From positions 3,641,424 through 3,705,423 of the forward strand of contig CAJSYZ010000001.1 of the NCBI GenBank assembly GCA_910574455.1: a DNA stretch of 64,000 nucleotides. Reading direction: 5' to 3'. The position numbers were made by a program, and so were the translations under genes. This stretch comes from Trichaptum fuscoviolaceum. Lineage: Eukaryota; Basidiomycota; Agaricomycetes; Hymenochaetales; Trichaptaceae. The notes under the pieces are model-generated. The model was not told the DNA's origin. It did not search any database and saw only the letters and a list, made by a program, of their open reading frames with translations. This document shows positions 37,639 through 49,960 of the stretch, piece by piece (position 1 is the stretch's first letter; each line of letters opens with the position of its first letter).

Positions 37639-39361
37639 ATGCGTGCGCCGTGGTGGTTAGCGAGACGTGTTCTCGCATCTCAATGCATGCTCTCGTCTCT
37701 GGCAGCCTCTAAGACTCATGTACGCGATCGCCTACATCCCGCTGTTATGGATTTTACGAGCGAACTCGCAAAGACCCAGCCATGTTTCTCATTGCCTCCT
37801 CGTAATATCCGGATCCTCGGCCAACCGAGTGAATTTCTGGACTTACTTCTGGTGAGTAGAGCAATGCAGATGACCACTTGCATCTGATATAATTCTTCTC
37901 ATCTACTAAGGATATGATAAGACGGGCTCGCACACGTGTGTTTCTATCATCTCTGTATATTGGTACTGAAGAGCAGTATCTGGTCAGTGCCTCAGCAACT
38001 CATTAAGTTTCTTTCATCGAACTAATTAGACAGGTGGACGCTCTAGAAGAATCCTTGCGACTGAATCCAGAGCTTCATGTTCATGTGCACCTCGACTACA
38101 ACCGTTCAACAAGGCCGGGACCCTCGTCAACAGCGAGCATGTTGTTACCACTCCTCCAGTCCTATCCTGACCGCGTGCATGCGTATCTTTTTAAGAGCCC
38201 TAAGCTGAAAGGTCTCATGGCTAGACTGGTACCGAGACGATTCGACGAAGGTTGGGGAACCTGGCACGCAAAAGTTTACGGCGCAGATGATGAAGTAATT
38301 ATTAGTGGGTGAGTGAATGCGATGTCTGTCTGTAACTTGTTTGATACGAACTCACGTTAGCGCGAACCTCAATGGCTCATATTTCACGAACCGACAAGAT
38401 CGATATTTGCATTTCAAATCGACATCACTCTCCGACTACTGCTTGTCATTCCTTCAAAGCGTAGTGCCTTTTTGTTTCCAGATGAGACCCGGGAACCAAG
38501 AATCTTACGACTTATCCTGGCCAGACAAGATTACATCTCATGAGCAAATAGAACGCAAAGCCGAGAAGGCCTTAAGGGGTTTTCAAAAGAGACACTTAGG
38601 CAATACTTTAGGAGAGACTACGAACCCCAACGGAAACGTTTTGATCTTCCCCATCATCCAAGCCGGTCAATTCAATATTCGCGAGGAAGAAAGAAGCATT
38701 GATCTACTCTTCAAGCACCTTAATCAATATACCTACTCAACTGGGAATGCACCACTTGTGGATTTGACTAGCGGTTACTTTAGTCTTTCTGAATCTTACC
38801 AAAAGTTGATTCGTGATTCACCCGCGGATTGCCAAATTCTTTGTGCGAGCCCTAAGGTATGGCATGCGCCTCTCTATCTCATCTCTACATCTCACATAAA
38901 TCATGTAGGCAAATGGTTTCTTCGGGTCTTCTGGACTATCAGGTCGTATACCCGAAGGATACACACTTCTCGAGCAACGCTTCTGGCATGGCATTACCAA
39001 CCACTCTCGCCAATGGTCTCCATCCTCGAGACATGGTGTCCGACTACACGAATGGGAACGCACCGGATGGACGTATCATGCAAAGGGCATCTGGGTCTCA
39101 CCGTCGCCAACGGAAGACCCGGTTCTCACTCTCTTCGGCTCTACGAACTTGAATTCGAGGTCAGCGAACCTTGATACTGAACTTGCATTTATCATGGTCG
39201 TACCTTCTGGGGATGAGGTGGATGATGTGAGAAGATTGAGGAGGAAACTTGCAGAAGAAGTGTCACATCTATGGGCTCATGCGGTATCGTGGAGAGGTGG
39301 GGAGAGAAAAGTGAGGGTGGGAACGAAGGCCATCGTTGGGCTTGTTGGAGGGATGCTGTAG
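37639..39361 (+). CDS. PGS1: Phosphatidylglycerophosphate synthase Pgs1 (mitochondrial)
   Basis: The protein belongs to the phospholipase D superfamily and makes phosphatidylglycerophosphate from CDP-diacylglycerol and glycerol-3-phosphate, the committed step toward cardiolipin. Both HxK motifs are intact: TWHAKVYGADDEVIISGANLN (first part near 38260, with NGSYF-TNRQDRYLHF after an intron) and WTYHAKGIW then FGSTNLNSRSANLDTEL (39070-39180). IRILGQPSEFLDLLL and RVFLSSLYIGTEEQYL precede them. The N-terminus has Arg-rich, Ser-rich character (MRAPWWLARRVLASQCMLSSL) fitting a mitochondrial presequence. The start at 37639 is the first ATG in frame. About six exons. The neighbour ECO1 starts 236 bases downstream on the same strand. 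Confidence 0.93.
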
Positions 39362-39596
39362 CTACATACACAATATATCTACCAAGTAATCTCTTCACGT
39401 TACTGTAAACCTGCTTCTGATGAGCGACGAAGGTTGGAGATTCGAAGGAGGTTAATATTAGAACATTTGGCTTGATGTCATGTGACCAACGCGTCGCGTC
39501 GCGCCTCGCTAATGTGACTTGGTTCGGTGCGTCACGCCTTCATAACCGACAAGATGTGTAACCTCATACCTATCTTCCTCAGCCCATCTCCTTGTA

Positions 39597-40666
39597 ATGC
39601 CGTCCACCAAAATGCAACCCAAGCGGACATATGGCTCTCAAAACCGAAGGGAAACCCCCTCTTTCATCTCTAATTCATCAGACACATCTTCCTCTCCTGA
39701 ACGAAGGGGGAGCGACTTCTTCTCTCTAAAGCGCAAGCGGCCGCTCATGGACTTGCTTTCGAATACCGCACCTCCTCTGAAGAAGCCGGCCACAGCTTTG
39801 AAGAAGGCGAAACTTAACGATAAGAATGGGAAATTTGGGACGGCGAAGACGAAAACAGCTCTCCGACAAATGCACCTTGCGGTCGAGTCATCCGTAATTA
39901 AGACATGCTCTATATGCAATCTCTCGTATACTATAGGCGCACCGGATGATGAGAGTTTGCACAGATCTCATTGTGCGCGAGTGCAGAGGGGAATGGAATG
40001 GGGCAAGGAAGAGGAGAAGGAGCTAGGGATGTCAGATACGGATGCATTTATTGTGGAGGAGGACATTATCTTATCGTCTAAGGAGAAAGGAAGGATTGTT
40101 GCCGTTAGAGCCAATGTAGGGAAGAAACTGGGTGCGAAGGTGTGTACCCATGACATGATGGGAAACTCCGGCTAATTAGTCTCTGGCAGATCTCCACATT
40201 CATAAAGACAGTAAACGTAGCTCTATCAGCTCCCGACTTACCTGCAGAGTCTCTTTCTTCCTCCAAGGTTTACATGTTTCTGTTACGCGACTCAGCAAGC
40301 AAGCGAGAGAAGATAGTTGGCGGGGTCATTGCTCAGCGTATTTCCACAGCCATGCCGATAGCTAGCTCAGAAGACGGCGAGTCATCTAAACACACCCTTG
40401 ACTCGCTCATCCATGTCGAAGGGAACCTCTACTGCAAACCCGAACAGCTGCCCACGCCCCTCGGTATTCCGAGATTATTTGTTTCTTCTGCATACAGAAG
40501 GAAAGGAATCGCCCAGGCAGTGCTTGCCGCCGCCGCGCGGTCCTTCATTCATGGATGCCCTCTAGATCCTAAGAAAGGCGAGGTAGCGTTCTCTCAGCCG
40601 ACTAGCATGGGTCGGGCAGTTATGGAGAAGTGGGGTGGAGGAAGTGTGCGCGTGTATGCTGAATAG
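39597..40666 (+). CDS. ECO1: Eco1/Ctf7-type cohesin acetyltransferase
   Basis: Two exons (39597-40139, 40190-40666) join in phase 0 to give 339 residues. A C2H2 finger CSICNLSYTIGAPDDESLHRSH lies at about residues 104-125, as in all Eco1 proteins. The acetyltransferase part has VGGVIAQ, IPRLFVSSAYRRKGIAQAVL with the acetyl-CoA loop RRKGIA (about 283-288), and the family end VAFSQPTSMGRAVMEKW. Eco1 acetylates the Smc3 subunit of cohesin in S phase to lock sister-chromatid cohesion. The N-terminus is basic and Ser-rich (MPSTKMQPKRTYGSQNRRET) with a stretch resembling a PCNA-binding box (RPLMDLL, weak). All expected blocks are present, so it should be active. Confidence 0.93.
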
Positions 40667-40937
40667 AACTTGCTGTGGTCGGTGAGATGGTATTTAGACC
40701 GTGTAAACTGTATTTTATCTTTTATTTACTTGATGTGATATTGTGTACAACGCTTTCATGTTAGTGTCCCGTCCAGAATCTAGCCAAGAATGTACTACTC
40801 AAGCTACTATGCCGAAACGGGATGATCGACATGCTGTTAAAGGCCCACTAGCAGGCGGTGTGGCGAAGTCACATCCATCATCTTCGCCTTATCCATTGAC
40901 TCGTCCTGCCGCAGCGCACATTGCACAAATATCTTTG

Positions 40938-41375
40938 ATGCTACCTAGGGTACCCTGCATCCCTCAACTAACTCTCTTCACGGGCCCAACCTGTTCACTG
41001 TGCGAGGTATGTCATCGCAGTTCTTTGCCTCCGTCAGCTACCTTCTGAGCAGTCGATCTCCGTTTATCACTCTTGTGTCTACCACGCATCCAATTTCGTT
41101 AACGGAAAATAATGACAATAAAGACGGCGAAAGCAGCTCTAGCAGAGGTTCGCAAATCGAGACCGTTTCACCTCTCGACCATCAACATCCAAGACGTGGG
41201 CCAGGAGCGCTGGAAACGCAAGTATGTGTACTGGATTCCGGCGCTCCATCTAGAGGGGAAGGAGGTAGCGAAGGGCAGGTGGGGGGAGAGCGAGATTCTG
41301 AAAGCGCTAGACGAATGGGAAAAGAAGAATTGGATAGAGAACAAGGAGGAAGAACGAGTGGCATCGTCGAAATGA
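40938..41375 (+). CDS. Glutaredoxin-like protein (DUF836/YDR286C type)
   Basis: Two exons (40938-41006, 41124-41375) give a 106-residue thioredoxin-fold protein. It opens PQLTLFTGPTCSLCE, with the CxxC redox pair, then TAKAALAEVRKSRPFHLSTINIQD, and later YVYWIPALHLEGKEVAKGRW, which supplies the cis-Pro strand. This is the pattern of the small glutaredoxin-2-like family (human C5orf63, yeast YDR286C). In-frame ATGs also exist at 40758 and 40809 and would add a Ser/Pro-rich, weakly basic leader that might be a mitochondrial presequence; the start is therefore uncertain. The stop TGA (41373-41375) overlaps the ATG of the next gene. The redox partner and substrate are unknown. Confidence 0.8.
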
Positions 41376-42733
41376 CACGATATGTGGGGCCTAATGGATG
41401 GATGTTCTTTCCTGATAGTTATGGATACTCAACAGAAGAGCTCTTTTGGAGGGAGAACATGGAATTGCGACAACATACGTACTCGAGGGTTGAACCGAAT
41501 GACACAGTGGAAAGCTTGGGTGAGATTTACTGCGAAATCGACCCATGGGATGCAGCGTATGACCCACAGTACGTTAACATTCTTTCATACCACGATGCAC
41601 TTTGCTCATTCGAATCGCCATCTAGACGGTGTTTCAACTGCGGTGCCACTGGGCACTCTTTTCGCTCGTGTTCCGAGCCTCCTGACCATGCTCTGATATC
41701 CCTAACGCGCGCGTATCATCAATTCTTCAAGCAATCTGGAGAGCGCCAACCGCTTCGTATCCACGAAGTAGAAGAGTGGAAGCTACAGCGCCTTCGATGG
41801 CTTGAAGAATTCAATCCAGGTGAGATTCGCGGCCCAGTACTTCGAGATGCACTTGGGCTCCTGGATAAAAACGATCTTGGTGAGAATGCTCCATGGTTGA
41901 CACGTATAATGGATTGGGGCTATCCAAAAGGATGGGTAGGAAGTAAGGACCCGAGAGAGATGGTGCGCGACAGGATTTTGAACGGCCAGGAAGATGTCGA
42001 TTATGTGCATAACAGTCTTCTACAAGAATTCGTTGTTCACGGTGAAGAAGGAGAAGAGCGTCTGCAACTTCCGTGCCTACCTATTTCTCGTTCCACCAGG
42101 CCGACTAGGCGACTTGCCACTGTCGAATATCATTCTTCTATAGACGCTGACTCACAATCGAGTCCTTCTGTCTCGACCTTACGCTCTCGGAGCTCAAGTC
42201 CAATATCTTCCTCTAGCTCTAGTTCAGCAAACGAGCAACGCCGTTGGGCGCAGTACAAGACCACCTTCTTCATGTCTGACCGTCTCCCTGTTTACTCGGG
42301 AAAAGCCCTTCCCTTGATGTATGAAGAATCTGAATCCACTGTGTCTCATATCATAGCGCAACGTACATTAATCCCCGGAGATCCTCGGTACGATATGGAA
42401 TTGGCAACAACGACCCACTGTTCACATTGCGCGAAGGACATCGAGCCTTCAAACATTGGCTTTTCTCATCCATGGCGCTACCCTGGTGCATTTGACGCTT
42501 TTGGTCCTGTTGGTTGGATGGAGTCCTATGCCAAAGCCAAAGCCAAGCTTAATGCTCAACGCGAATCTCAACAATGTCCATGTGACTGTCATTCAATAGG
42601 CCTTCCGGAAGGACATAGGGATGACCCCGAGCTAAGCTCGATTGTGGCCAAACTCCCAGTTGCAGGTACAGAAGAAGACTCAGACAACGAAGCAGACAAC
42701 GATGACGACACCGACATGGAACTGTCCGACTAA
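41372..42733 (+). CDS. ZCCHC8-like zinc-knuckle PSP-domain protein
   Basis: A single open exon of 453 residues. It carries a CCHC knuckle CFNCGATGHSFRSC (about residues 87-100) and a PSP block FNPGEIRGPVLRDALGL...PWLTRIMDWGYPKGWV (about 148-190). Knuckle, then PSP with a G-Y-P-x-G-W ending, is the layout of ZCCHC8, the scaffold of the nuclear exosome targeting (NEXT) complex with Mtr4 and Rbm7. The rest is Ser-rich and then acidic, with four more Cys/His near the end (HCSHCAKDIE, CPCDCHS). The ATG at 41372 overlaps the previous stop as ATGA. The frame is open upstream to 41000, so a longer start (in-frame ATG near 41315) is possible. NEXT membership is inferred. Confidence 0.78.
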   Translation: MTRYVGPNGWMFFPDSYGYSTEELFWRENMELRQHTYSRVEPNDTVESLGEIYCEIDPWDAAYDPQYVNILSYHDALCSFESPSRRCFNCGATGHSFRSCSEPPDHALISLTRAYHQFFKQSGERQPLRIHEVEEWKLQRLRWLEEFNPGEIRGPVLRDALGLLDKNDLGENAPWLTRIMDWGYPKGWVGSKDPREMVRDRILNGQEDVDYVHNSLLQEFVVHGEEGEERLQLPCLPISRSTRPTRRLATVEYHSSIDADSQSSPSVSTLRSRSSSPISSSSSSSANEQRRWAQYKTTFFMSDRLPVYSGKALPLMYEESESTVSHIIAQRTLIPGDPRYDMELATTTHCSHCAKDIEPSNIGFSHPWRYPGAFDAFGPVGWMESYAKAKAKLNAQRESQQCPCDCHSIGLPEGHRDDPELSSIVAKLPVAGTEEDSDNEADNDDDTDMELSD

Positions 42734-43686
42734 TTCTTGGGCTTTATTCGGGTACTCTTGACGTATTTCCCGTTCCCCTTGCATGCCTCTTGCCTCTCGC
42801 ATTTATCACACGTTTCGATTAAGATATCAAGACAAGGTGTCTCGATTGTAGGCAATTGAAACAACGTCCTTGGCGTTGGTTACATTCGCTTCCACTGAAC
42901 ACTTCGAATTAGTGCATCCGTTTGCTTTTGCATTCACCTGCTTCGTATTTGCTTGGTTAACAACAGCATATCTCTTGAATTACTTTGTGTCTATATACAT
43001 CACATACATTGTATGCAATACAATGTCTTCATCTTGTGCACGATCTCGGACTCTCCATGATCTGTACTGTTGCTTGGAAGTTCATTTTTTCTTCAATGAC
43101 ACCCCGAACAAGGCGCGACGACCCTCAACTATATCGAAGCTAAACAGTCAACAATATACAACTGACTCCAACCACCCTGTCAGAGTGAACAATGTTGGCA
43201 GGTGAGGCAAGGCCCGTAGTCCATCACAACAATCAGGCCCGTATTGCAGGAACGCAACTACCATGTATACCATTAACAAAACATCACAAATACCATGGGA
43301 ACGTAACAAAAGGAATAGGCTATGGATACAGTAGTAGCAGTCATGAGACAAAGAGTCCTTTAAAGATAAACACAACATTCTTTACTGAGCTGTCATGAAC
43401 CAGAAAAAGGAGACAAGAAAAAACAAGGGCAGTCCCTACGCCGGGAAATGCGAACCATGGATAATTAAGTTTGGAAGTGAGGTTTAATCCTTTGCGGTCA
43501 TGAATATGTGCGGGAGAAAGAGCAAAACATTAAGAGAAGGGTATAAAAGGTGAATATTATAGACGTGAAAAAGGAATAAGCCAGGTGTTTCGGTGAACAT
43601 CTTTGTTAAGTCGTTATGTCCGATTCGAGAATGCCTAAACCGGTTGAAGCCTTGTCGATGCTCTAGCGTATCAGCAAAAGTGCTGC
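42734..43686. other. Convergent intergenic region
   Basis: The 3' flanks of the ZCCHC8-like and esterase genes. A hydrophobic open frame at 42870-43205 has no ATG at its start and no family motif, so it is not called. Confidence 0.5.
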
Positions 43687-45735
43687 TCAAGCACCGAAAA
43701 CCTGGTAGTCGTAAGGAACCATCTGGCCCCAGAAGCTTGGGGCACAAGCCTCAACGGCGGTCTGCCCAGTGCCGCCAATGTTAATTGAATTCACTGTGCC
43801 GCCAGAAACACCCGACCAAGTCTGGAAGCCGCTTGCGCTGGGAACGCCGGTAGTGAGGAAGGACTTTACGCGGGCTTGGATCTCCTTGATCGCGTTAGTC
43901 TGAGAGCTTGTCGGGTTCGACGCGGTGCCAAACAAGATCTCGATATCATCTTCATGGCACACCGTGCCTCCTTGCGTGCAAAAGTCGACGCCTGTGTTAT
44001 CCACATATGTCGAGCCCACGACGTATTCGCCCACGTAGGCCTTGCCGCCAGCCGCAGCCCAGAGGCGCGCGAACGACCACGAGGGGCAGCGCCATATCTG
44101 GTCCGTGCCGAGGGACACAAGCTGCAGGCGAGCATCGAATGTCGACGAGTCCGCGGCGAAGCTCGGTGGAACGGTGTAGAAAGAGGAGTTAATGAGGTTC
44201 GATGTGCGTGGCTCGCCGAACGTTGCATTGACTGCATTGGGGAAGAAAGCCTCCGGGAGAGCAGAAGTGATGGCGTTGAAGATGGCAGGGCCGGCCTCAT
44301 TCTGCACGGTTGTGACAATGATACTCTTCGAGACGCTTGGGAAACTCTCAGTAAGGTCCATTGCGGAGGTGATTAGGGAGCCATCTTTGACGGGGCGCAA
44401 AGGCTCAAATTGACCTGCGGAAGCATCGACATTGACAGCTTGCTGGAATACCGCGGTCGAAGCATCTAAGACATCTGAAGTCGACATTGCGTTAAGACAG
44501 CTCGTGTCACTCGCACTGCATGACAGCTGGGAGATGAAGAAGTTGTTGATAGATTGAAAAGCTCCGGTAGTCAAGAATCCATAGTCCTATGAAATGAATC
44601 AATGATATGCAAAGTAAACTTTGATGTAAATATGTTACCATAGGATCTGAGTGGAGCATAGCGCTTTTGAAGAGGCTACTTGCACTTGGAGTTGCAAGCA
44701 ACGCACGAACCATGGAGGCGCCACTGCTCTGTCCTGCAATCGTCACTTTGCTCGTATCACCATTGAAGCTTGGTAAGACCTTTTGCAGGAATTGGAGTGC
44801 GGTGATCATATCCTTCACGGCGAGGTTTCCCTGGCCACTCGGGGACATAAATCCGAAGGCACCGAGACGATATTGGACAACAGCGACGATCGAGTTGGTA
44901 GCCTGGGCAAGTTTTGCACCATCTATACCGGGGGCTGTAGCAGAGCCTATGACAAAAGATCCTCCATGAATCCTGTTTGCGTGCAAGGATCGTCAGCAAA
45001 CACAACTAGCAACAAAAGAAAAAGCCTCCGTGATCGACTCTTCCAAAAGAGGAAATAATGACGGAGTTAAGCGTTCAGTGACCGAATTCGGCACACGAAC
45101 GCAAACTCGACATCTTTACACTTCCATCCACGAGCTGGCTTCCGTCTTGGAAGAATCGATAGCACGGCTGCAGAGAGTTCAAAACGTACCACATGAGAGC
45201 CGGAATCTTTCCCTGAGCCGCGGACGATGGGACATAAATAAGCATCGATAAGCAGTCTTCACTTGTGCCCTGGCTGTTCACCGCATTAGATGGTTGAGGG
45301 CAAGCAAGCGGCAGGGCAGATGGGTCTGTGAAGTTATTCCTACGTCGTTACAAGGTCTCTGTAAGGTCATACACTGAAGCAAAGCGGTAATGATACTCAC
45401 GGAAGCTTCCAACTGGTCGCCATCACCGCAGATTGCCACCTATTCGCTGACGCATAGCGCACCGCGAAGCGTCCGACCGTGCTTGTGTCTGCCACGCCAT
45501 TCGCAGAGCCGATGGGTGTGGAGACGGTGACAGAGCTTTGACCTTGTTTTTGACATAAGATTTTGTTTAGAGGCTTGATTTCACAGAGAATGGAGAGCAG
45601 GGAGGCTAATATGCCGTCTATCTGGGCCTGCGGCGTACCTGCACGGGGGGCTACAGGAAGCGGGTTTGCCCATAGAGGCACGGGTGCTGCAGCAATGAGT
45701 GCGGCGAATAGGACGAACAGGTTCGAGGCAACCAT
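43687..45735 (-). CDS. Secreted type-B carboxylesterase/lipase
   Basis: The start at 45735 gives a signal peptide (MVASNLFVLFAALIAAAPVP). An alpha/beta-hydrolase of the carboxylesterase type-B family follows: SEDCLSMLIYVP, oxyanion loop WIHGGSFVIGS (spliced near 44960), nucleophile elbow GQSSGASMVRALL (near 44710), acidic residue in QNEAGPAIF (near 44290), and catalytic His in CHEDDIEILFG (near 43940). The Ser-Glu-His triad is complete. It ends VPYDYQVFGA. Such enzymes cut esters or lipids outside the cell; the substrate cannot be told. The N-terminal region between the signal and the core (about 80 residues) is longer than usual. About five exons. Its promoter faces a 3.2 kb gap. Confidence 0.9.
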
Positions 45736-48700
45736 TATGTATGTACGAATACGAGGGTGAACTCGAGTGGAAAGGAGGGACTAGAGTGAGACCGCTGCTG
45801 CAGGCTGGGGGACAGCTCAGCAGAGACTGAGGGCGTTATAAGCAGTCGAGGCTCGGACCTGCGAGCAGAGAAGGAGAGGGACGGCAGAGGCATTCCACCA
45901 GTCTCCGAAATTTGAGAGCCGTGAATCACTTCCATTCGAACCCGTGCCACGTGCTAACTATATCTCTTTCCTTTTGCAGTATAGTCGGTTTTGGGAACCG
46001 TTGTTCTCGTTGCCCGTTGGATTTCTCCTTCTTGTTCTTTTCCACAAGCATCCATCAGCCTCGACAGGCACACCTCATATCGTCCGTCTGATCTGTCTCT
46101 TGCCCAGAAATTTTTCCTCGTCCTTCCCACCTGGCCTGAAATATTTCATTTATTCTCCTGAAGCCTAGATCAACTGCAGATATTGGTGCCTGGTTAAGGA
46201 TCACCGCTGTCATACTCAAATACGCGTGGCCGCCACAAAAACCTACAGCTGTTCTCCAGCTTCAAGAAGTAGCTAGTATGTTTATCTCTTCCTCCTTCAT
46301 GTATACTCATTCCTAATGGAAATAGTTGTTAAAAGTGTTCGAGAAGCGCCCGGCTTCATAAATTACTAAGTGCGACAAAATTGACGCGTTTGACGGACCT
46401 ATTCTTGGTTTCCCTATCGATGCCTGTTCGCCCAGGATGTGCCGAACTGATGGGTCAATGGATGACCCATGCGTCTTCGGCAGTTCCGGAACTGATTTCT
46501 TATGTGGTACTGGGAAGACCGAATATGTTTGTTTAAGCCACTGACGGCAAGGTGCGAACGGCAGGAACACCAGACTTTTGTTATTTGCTTTTCTTCACTC
46601 GGTGATCTTTGCGCCCTTGGCGACTCGCTCTCACAGGCACACGTAATTCTCTTATACTGACCTTCAGCCTCAAGCTCTTGTTCAGGCGACTTATCCCACA
46701 ATCTCTTTCGATGGACAGATCATGGGCGATCCTTGGTACAAGGACGACGAAACAGACGCCTTCACGCGGCTAGGAATTGCCGACGCCCGTTACTCACGGG
46801 GACTCCGGCGATGCTGGATGAGGTGATTGTGCATGCTGACTTACCAACTGTGCAGTTTCCCGACGTTGGTTATTCCACTATTAAGATATCCAGTAGTCAA
46901 CAGTACCACTGGGTGGACTAACATAGAGACGCGTAGAATCCCTCTTCTCATCTGTTCAATTAGGCCGAGCTGAAAGGGATTCAGATCATGTATCTGAAAG
47001 CAAAAGAAAGACATGACGCTTCGCTTTGGTTAACTGGGTGTTGTTCTCTGGTGAACGCATTACCCGTTCAGCTCCATCCACACACCCCTTCTCGTCGTTC
47101 CCTTGGTCAAGAAAAAGCAGTTTCTTTTAAAGAAATTCAGGTGATTCTTGTTTGTCGCTACAACAAGCAGCTCGATGGCCGTAGGACATCAAATCACCGT
47201 TAAGAAACTTCTGGTCTGATACGCAGGCCAGGACATTCACGGACCCTCTTGTCGTTTGGAGTTGCTATGGTTCTCTCACAGTAAGTTAATATGTTACAGC
47301 TTTAGCCAGTGTGCCTAATACTATCTATTTGCCACGCAGAAAGTAGAAGATCGACGGAGTGTACGCTCCTAGCCAACATCCTATCGGTGGAACGGTTTAC
47401 GTTGCACTACTCAAACTTACCGATTCACTTCACTAGGCATAAGGGAAGATAGGAACGAACCGGCAACACGAATATTCCGTAGTCTGTGCTTCATTTACTG
47501 CAGTATACTATCTTTCTCATTTATCCTAGTAAAGCTCCCAAGATCATCACCATCATCCGCAAGTACGGCTTGATGGGTACGAGGGCAGACCCTACCTTTC
47601 CAGCATTGGCGTTGCCTGCCTTCATAGCAATATGGACAGAAATATAGGGCTATGCCCTACCAAATAGTTGTGGAACGAGACCACTAGCTTGTTAATTACT
47701 ACAGCAGATACGTTCATTTTATATGACTATTGTGGCTGACTGGCCTGGAGCGGCGTAGTAAGTAAGATGATCAGTTTACTCCACAGCGCATATCTAATTT
47801 TGTCGAATTCCACGCTGGACTTACAAGCGACCTCTCAAGAAGTGCAACAATGGATAAAACGAATTGTCGTCTCTGACCGGCATCGCCATGCATGCGAGAC
47901 TTCACACAGCGGTGGAGTGAGTCCACGGCTTAATACGGGTATGTAACTTGGTGGCGGCAACGCTCTGACGTTCACTTCAACTTTCTTAGAAGGGACATTT
48001 GTGACGGCCTGGAACATTAGATTCTCGATGGGAAAGCAGTACCGGTGCTAGCGTATCTCTCTTCCGGCTCTTAAATCTGCTCCGGGATGCAAGTCTTCAA
48101 AGATCCTGAAGAAAAGGCATCCTTGCCTTGCCTTTCGCTTACGATTGGTTTTCCTTCTTATTCTACGCTGCGACTTCCGTTTTCAACTCTGGAATAATGT
48201 ATGCTTAATGTTGGGGCCCTTTCCCATTATACAGCGTTGTTTTATCTCGAATATTCCGCTTTCTAGATTACTAAAGGCCGCCGAAAGAAAGGTCACGGTA
48301 CGCCTCGAATAAAGCTTAGAAGAATACCGAAACTAATTTTGTACTACAAGGTCGCTTGGCGTTGCGCCGCCCCGAATCCCTTGGGGGTCACTTTGTAGTT
48401 TCAAGTACTGCATGAGGACCTGAGTTTCTGCTATGCCTTGTAGCTGCCACACTGTCATGGGTGCCTTGGGTATTTCCACTCGAGCGCTGGTCCAGATGGT
48501 ATCGCACCTGTTACAGTATTTAATGACACTCCTAACAGGCTGAAGGGAGAATCTTGTAATCGTAAGTAACGTCTTCCAGAATTAGACATCACCTTGTGCA
48601 GGATATCATTTCGATCCCTGGCCAGTCTCACGGCGGATATGATAACCCTATTCAAAGATAAACGTGTGAAGTACTTAGCAGAATATGCAAGTGTGACTTG

Positions 48701-48953
48701 TGGAACCTTGAGTCTGCCTTGCAAGTGAAGCTGCTATGTGGATTCCTTGAACCTGAAGCCATGCTAAACGCAAATCCGGGGCTCGCCGAACTGTGACCTG
48801 CTTACTATCATCATGATCCCGGTGCTCCAATGGTGTCACACCGGTCGCGAACACGAATTCGCGACAAAATCGTTCTCCCTTTCCAGCCTAGTTCTCGTAA
48901 GCTTCATGATAAACTCCTCGTAGCGCCTCGACAATCCGTCACCCAATACATAC
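45736..48953. other. Gene-poor region upstream of esterase and BTB-like genes
   Basis: 3.2 kb with no intact gene recognised. A coding-like stretch at about 46635-47205 (+) is broken by frame changes (see findings). The remainder has short open frames only. Confidence 0.45.
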
Positions 48954-49960
48954 ATGACAATGACGAGATCTGCCGGAAAGAATACAAAGTCAGAACATTT
49001 CGAACCCAACGTCTCGAAGCGGGACCGCAGTGACTACATCTCCGACCTTCCGGCTGAAAACCCTCGCGTCGTAGGCATTAACCAGCCCATCTCCAGTGCT
49101 CCAGAAACTCCCGTCAAAAAGGTCGATCAAAGCGTGGCAACAGAAGATGACGAGGATGATACCGACGTAACTCCTCAATTTGTATACGATCCACCCTGGC
49201 AGAAAGACCTTGTCAGAGACGAAAGGCTTTACTTTTCTTTGGTGACAGTCCAGGTCAGTTTCAGTCGTGCTACTGAGTCAATCATGCATCTAACCAACAT
49301 GTTTCCCTTTCTGCTTCCGTAATCTTGAAAAGGTCGAGAACTGTTTATTCAGTTTACCCCGCCAAATGTTAGAATTCGATTCAGGCTTGTGTGCGAGGAT
49401 GTTCACTACTCTGGAAAAGGAGGGTAAAGATCTTTCATTGAAATCGGTGGCTTTACGAGGGATAGTGGCCTGCAATTTTCGTCTTTACTTGGAGGCTCTA
49501 TAGTGAGTAAACGAGCGTCTCCGATTCCGAATCATATGGCTAATACAGGCAAAGCCCGACGCGGAAGCGTTCGAAACTCTCTGCCAATGAATGGCTAACG
49601 GTTCTCTACACTGCGTACTATATGGAGTCTACCTTATTATTAAGACGGGCGATGAAGGTGCTAGAATCTGATCCCATAATGACGGGGTTTCCTAGACTTG
49701 ACGTCGCACAATCGATTGGCGACGAAGATTGGTACAAAAAGAGTATCTTTGAGCTGGCGACTCGAAAGCACCCTCTGGATTTGGCGGAGTCAGAGAAACT
49801 GGGGATGGAGATGGTTGTTAAAGTCAATGATGCACGCAGCAAATGGCGCGATACTAGACCCAGGTGGATAAAAGATGACAATGCGAATACCAATGCGGAA
49901 AGGGAAATGTACGAATACATAGTAAAGCTCTTTAAACCTGAAATTGACTACTTACAATAG
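48954..49960 (+). CDS. BTB/POZ-like domain protein, basidiomycete type
   Basis: Three exons (48954-49253, 49333-49502, 49555-49960) join in phase to give 291 residues. After an acidic, Ser/Pro-rich N-terminus come VRDERLYFSLVTVQ, VENCLFSLPRQMLEFDSGLCARMFTTL and LSLKSVALRGIVACNFRLYLEALY, the usual pattern of the large basidiomycete BTB family (substrate adaptors or protein-protein scaffolds). The helical tail has SANEWLTVLYTAYYMESTLLLRRAMKVLE and then WYKKSIFELATRKHPLDLAESEKLG. The exon 3 acceptor must be AAAG at 49551-49554; using the nearer CAG at 49546-49548 makes a stop at the junction. The start is the first ATG in frame, and an upstream open stretch from 48830 leaves some doubt. The partner is unknown. 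Confidence 0.7.

Noticed and set aside
42870..43205. Hydrophobic plus-strand open frame of 111 residues
   Set aside because: It begins at a non-ATG codon, lies between the ends of two converging genes, and shows no family motif.
43876..44376. Plus-strand open frame of 166 residues opposite the esterase
   Set aside because: It is antisense to clear carboxylesterase sequence.
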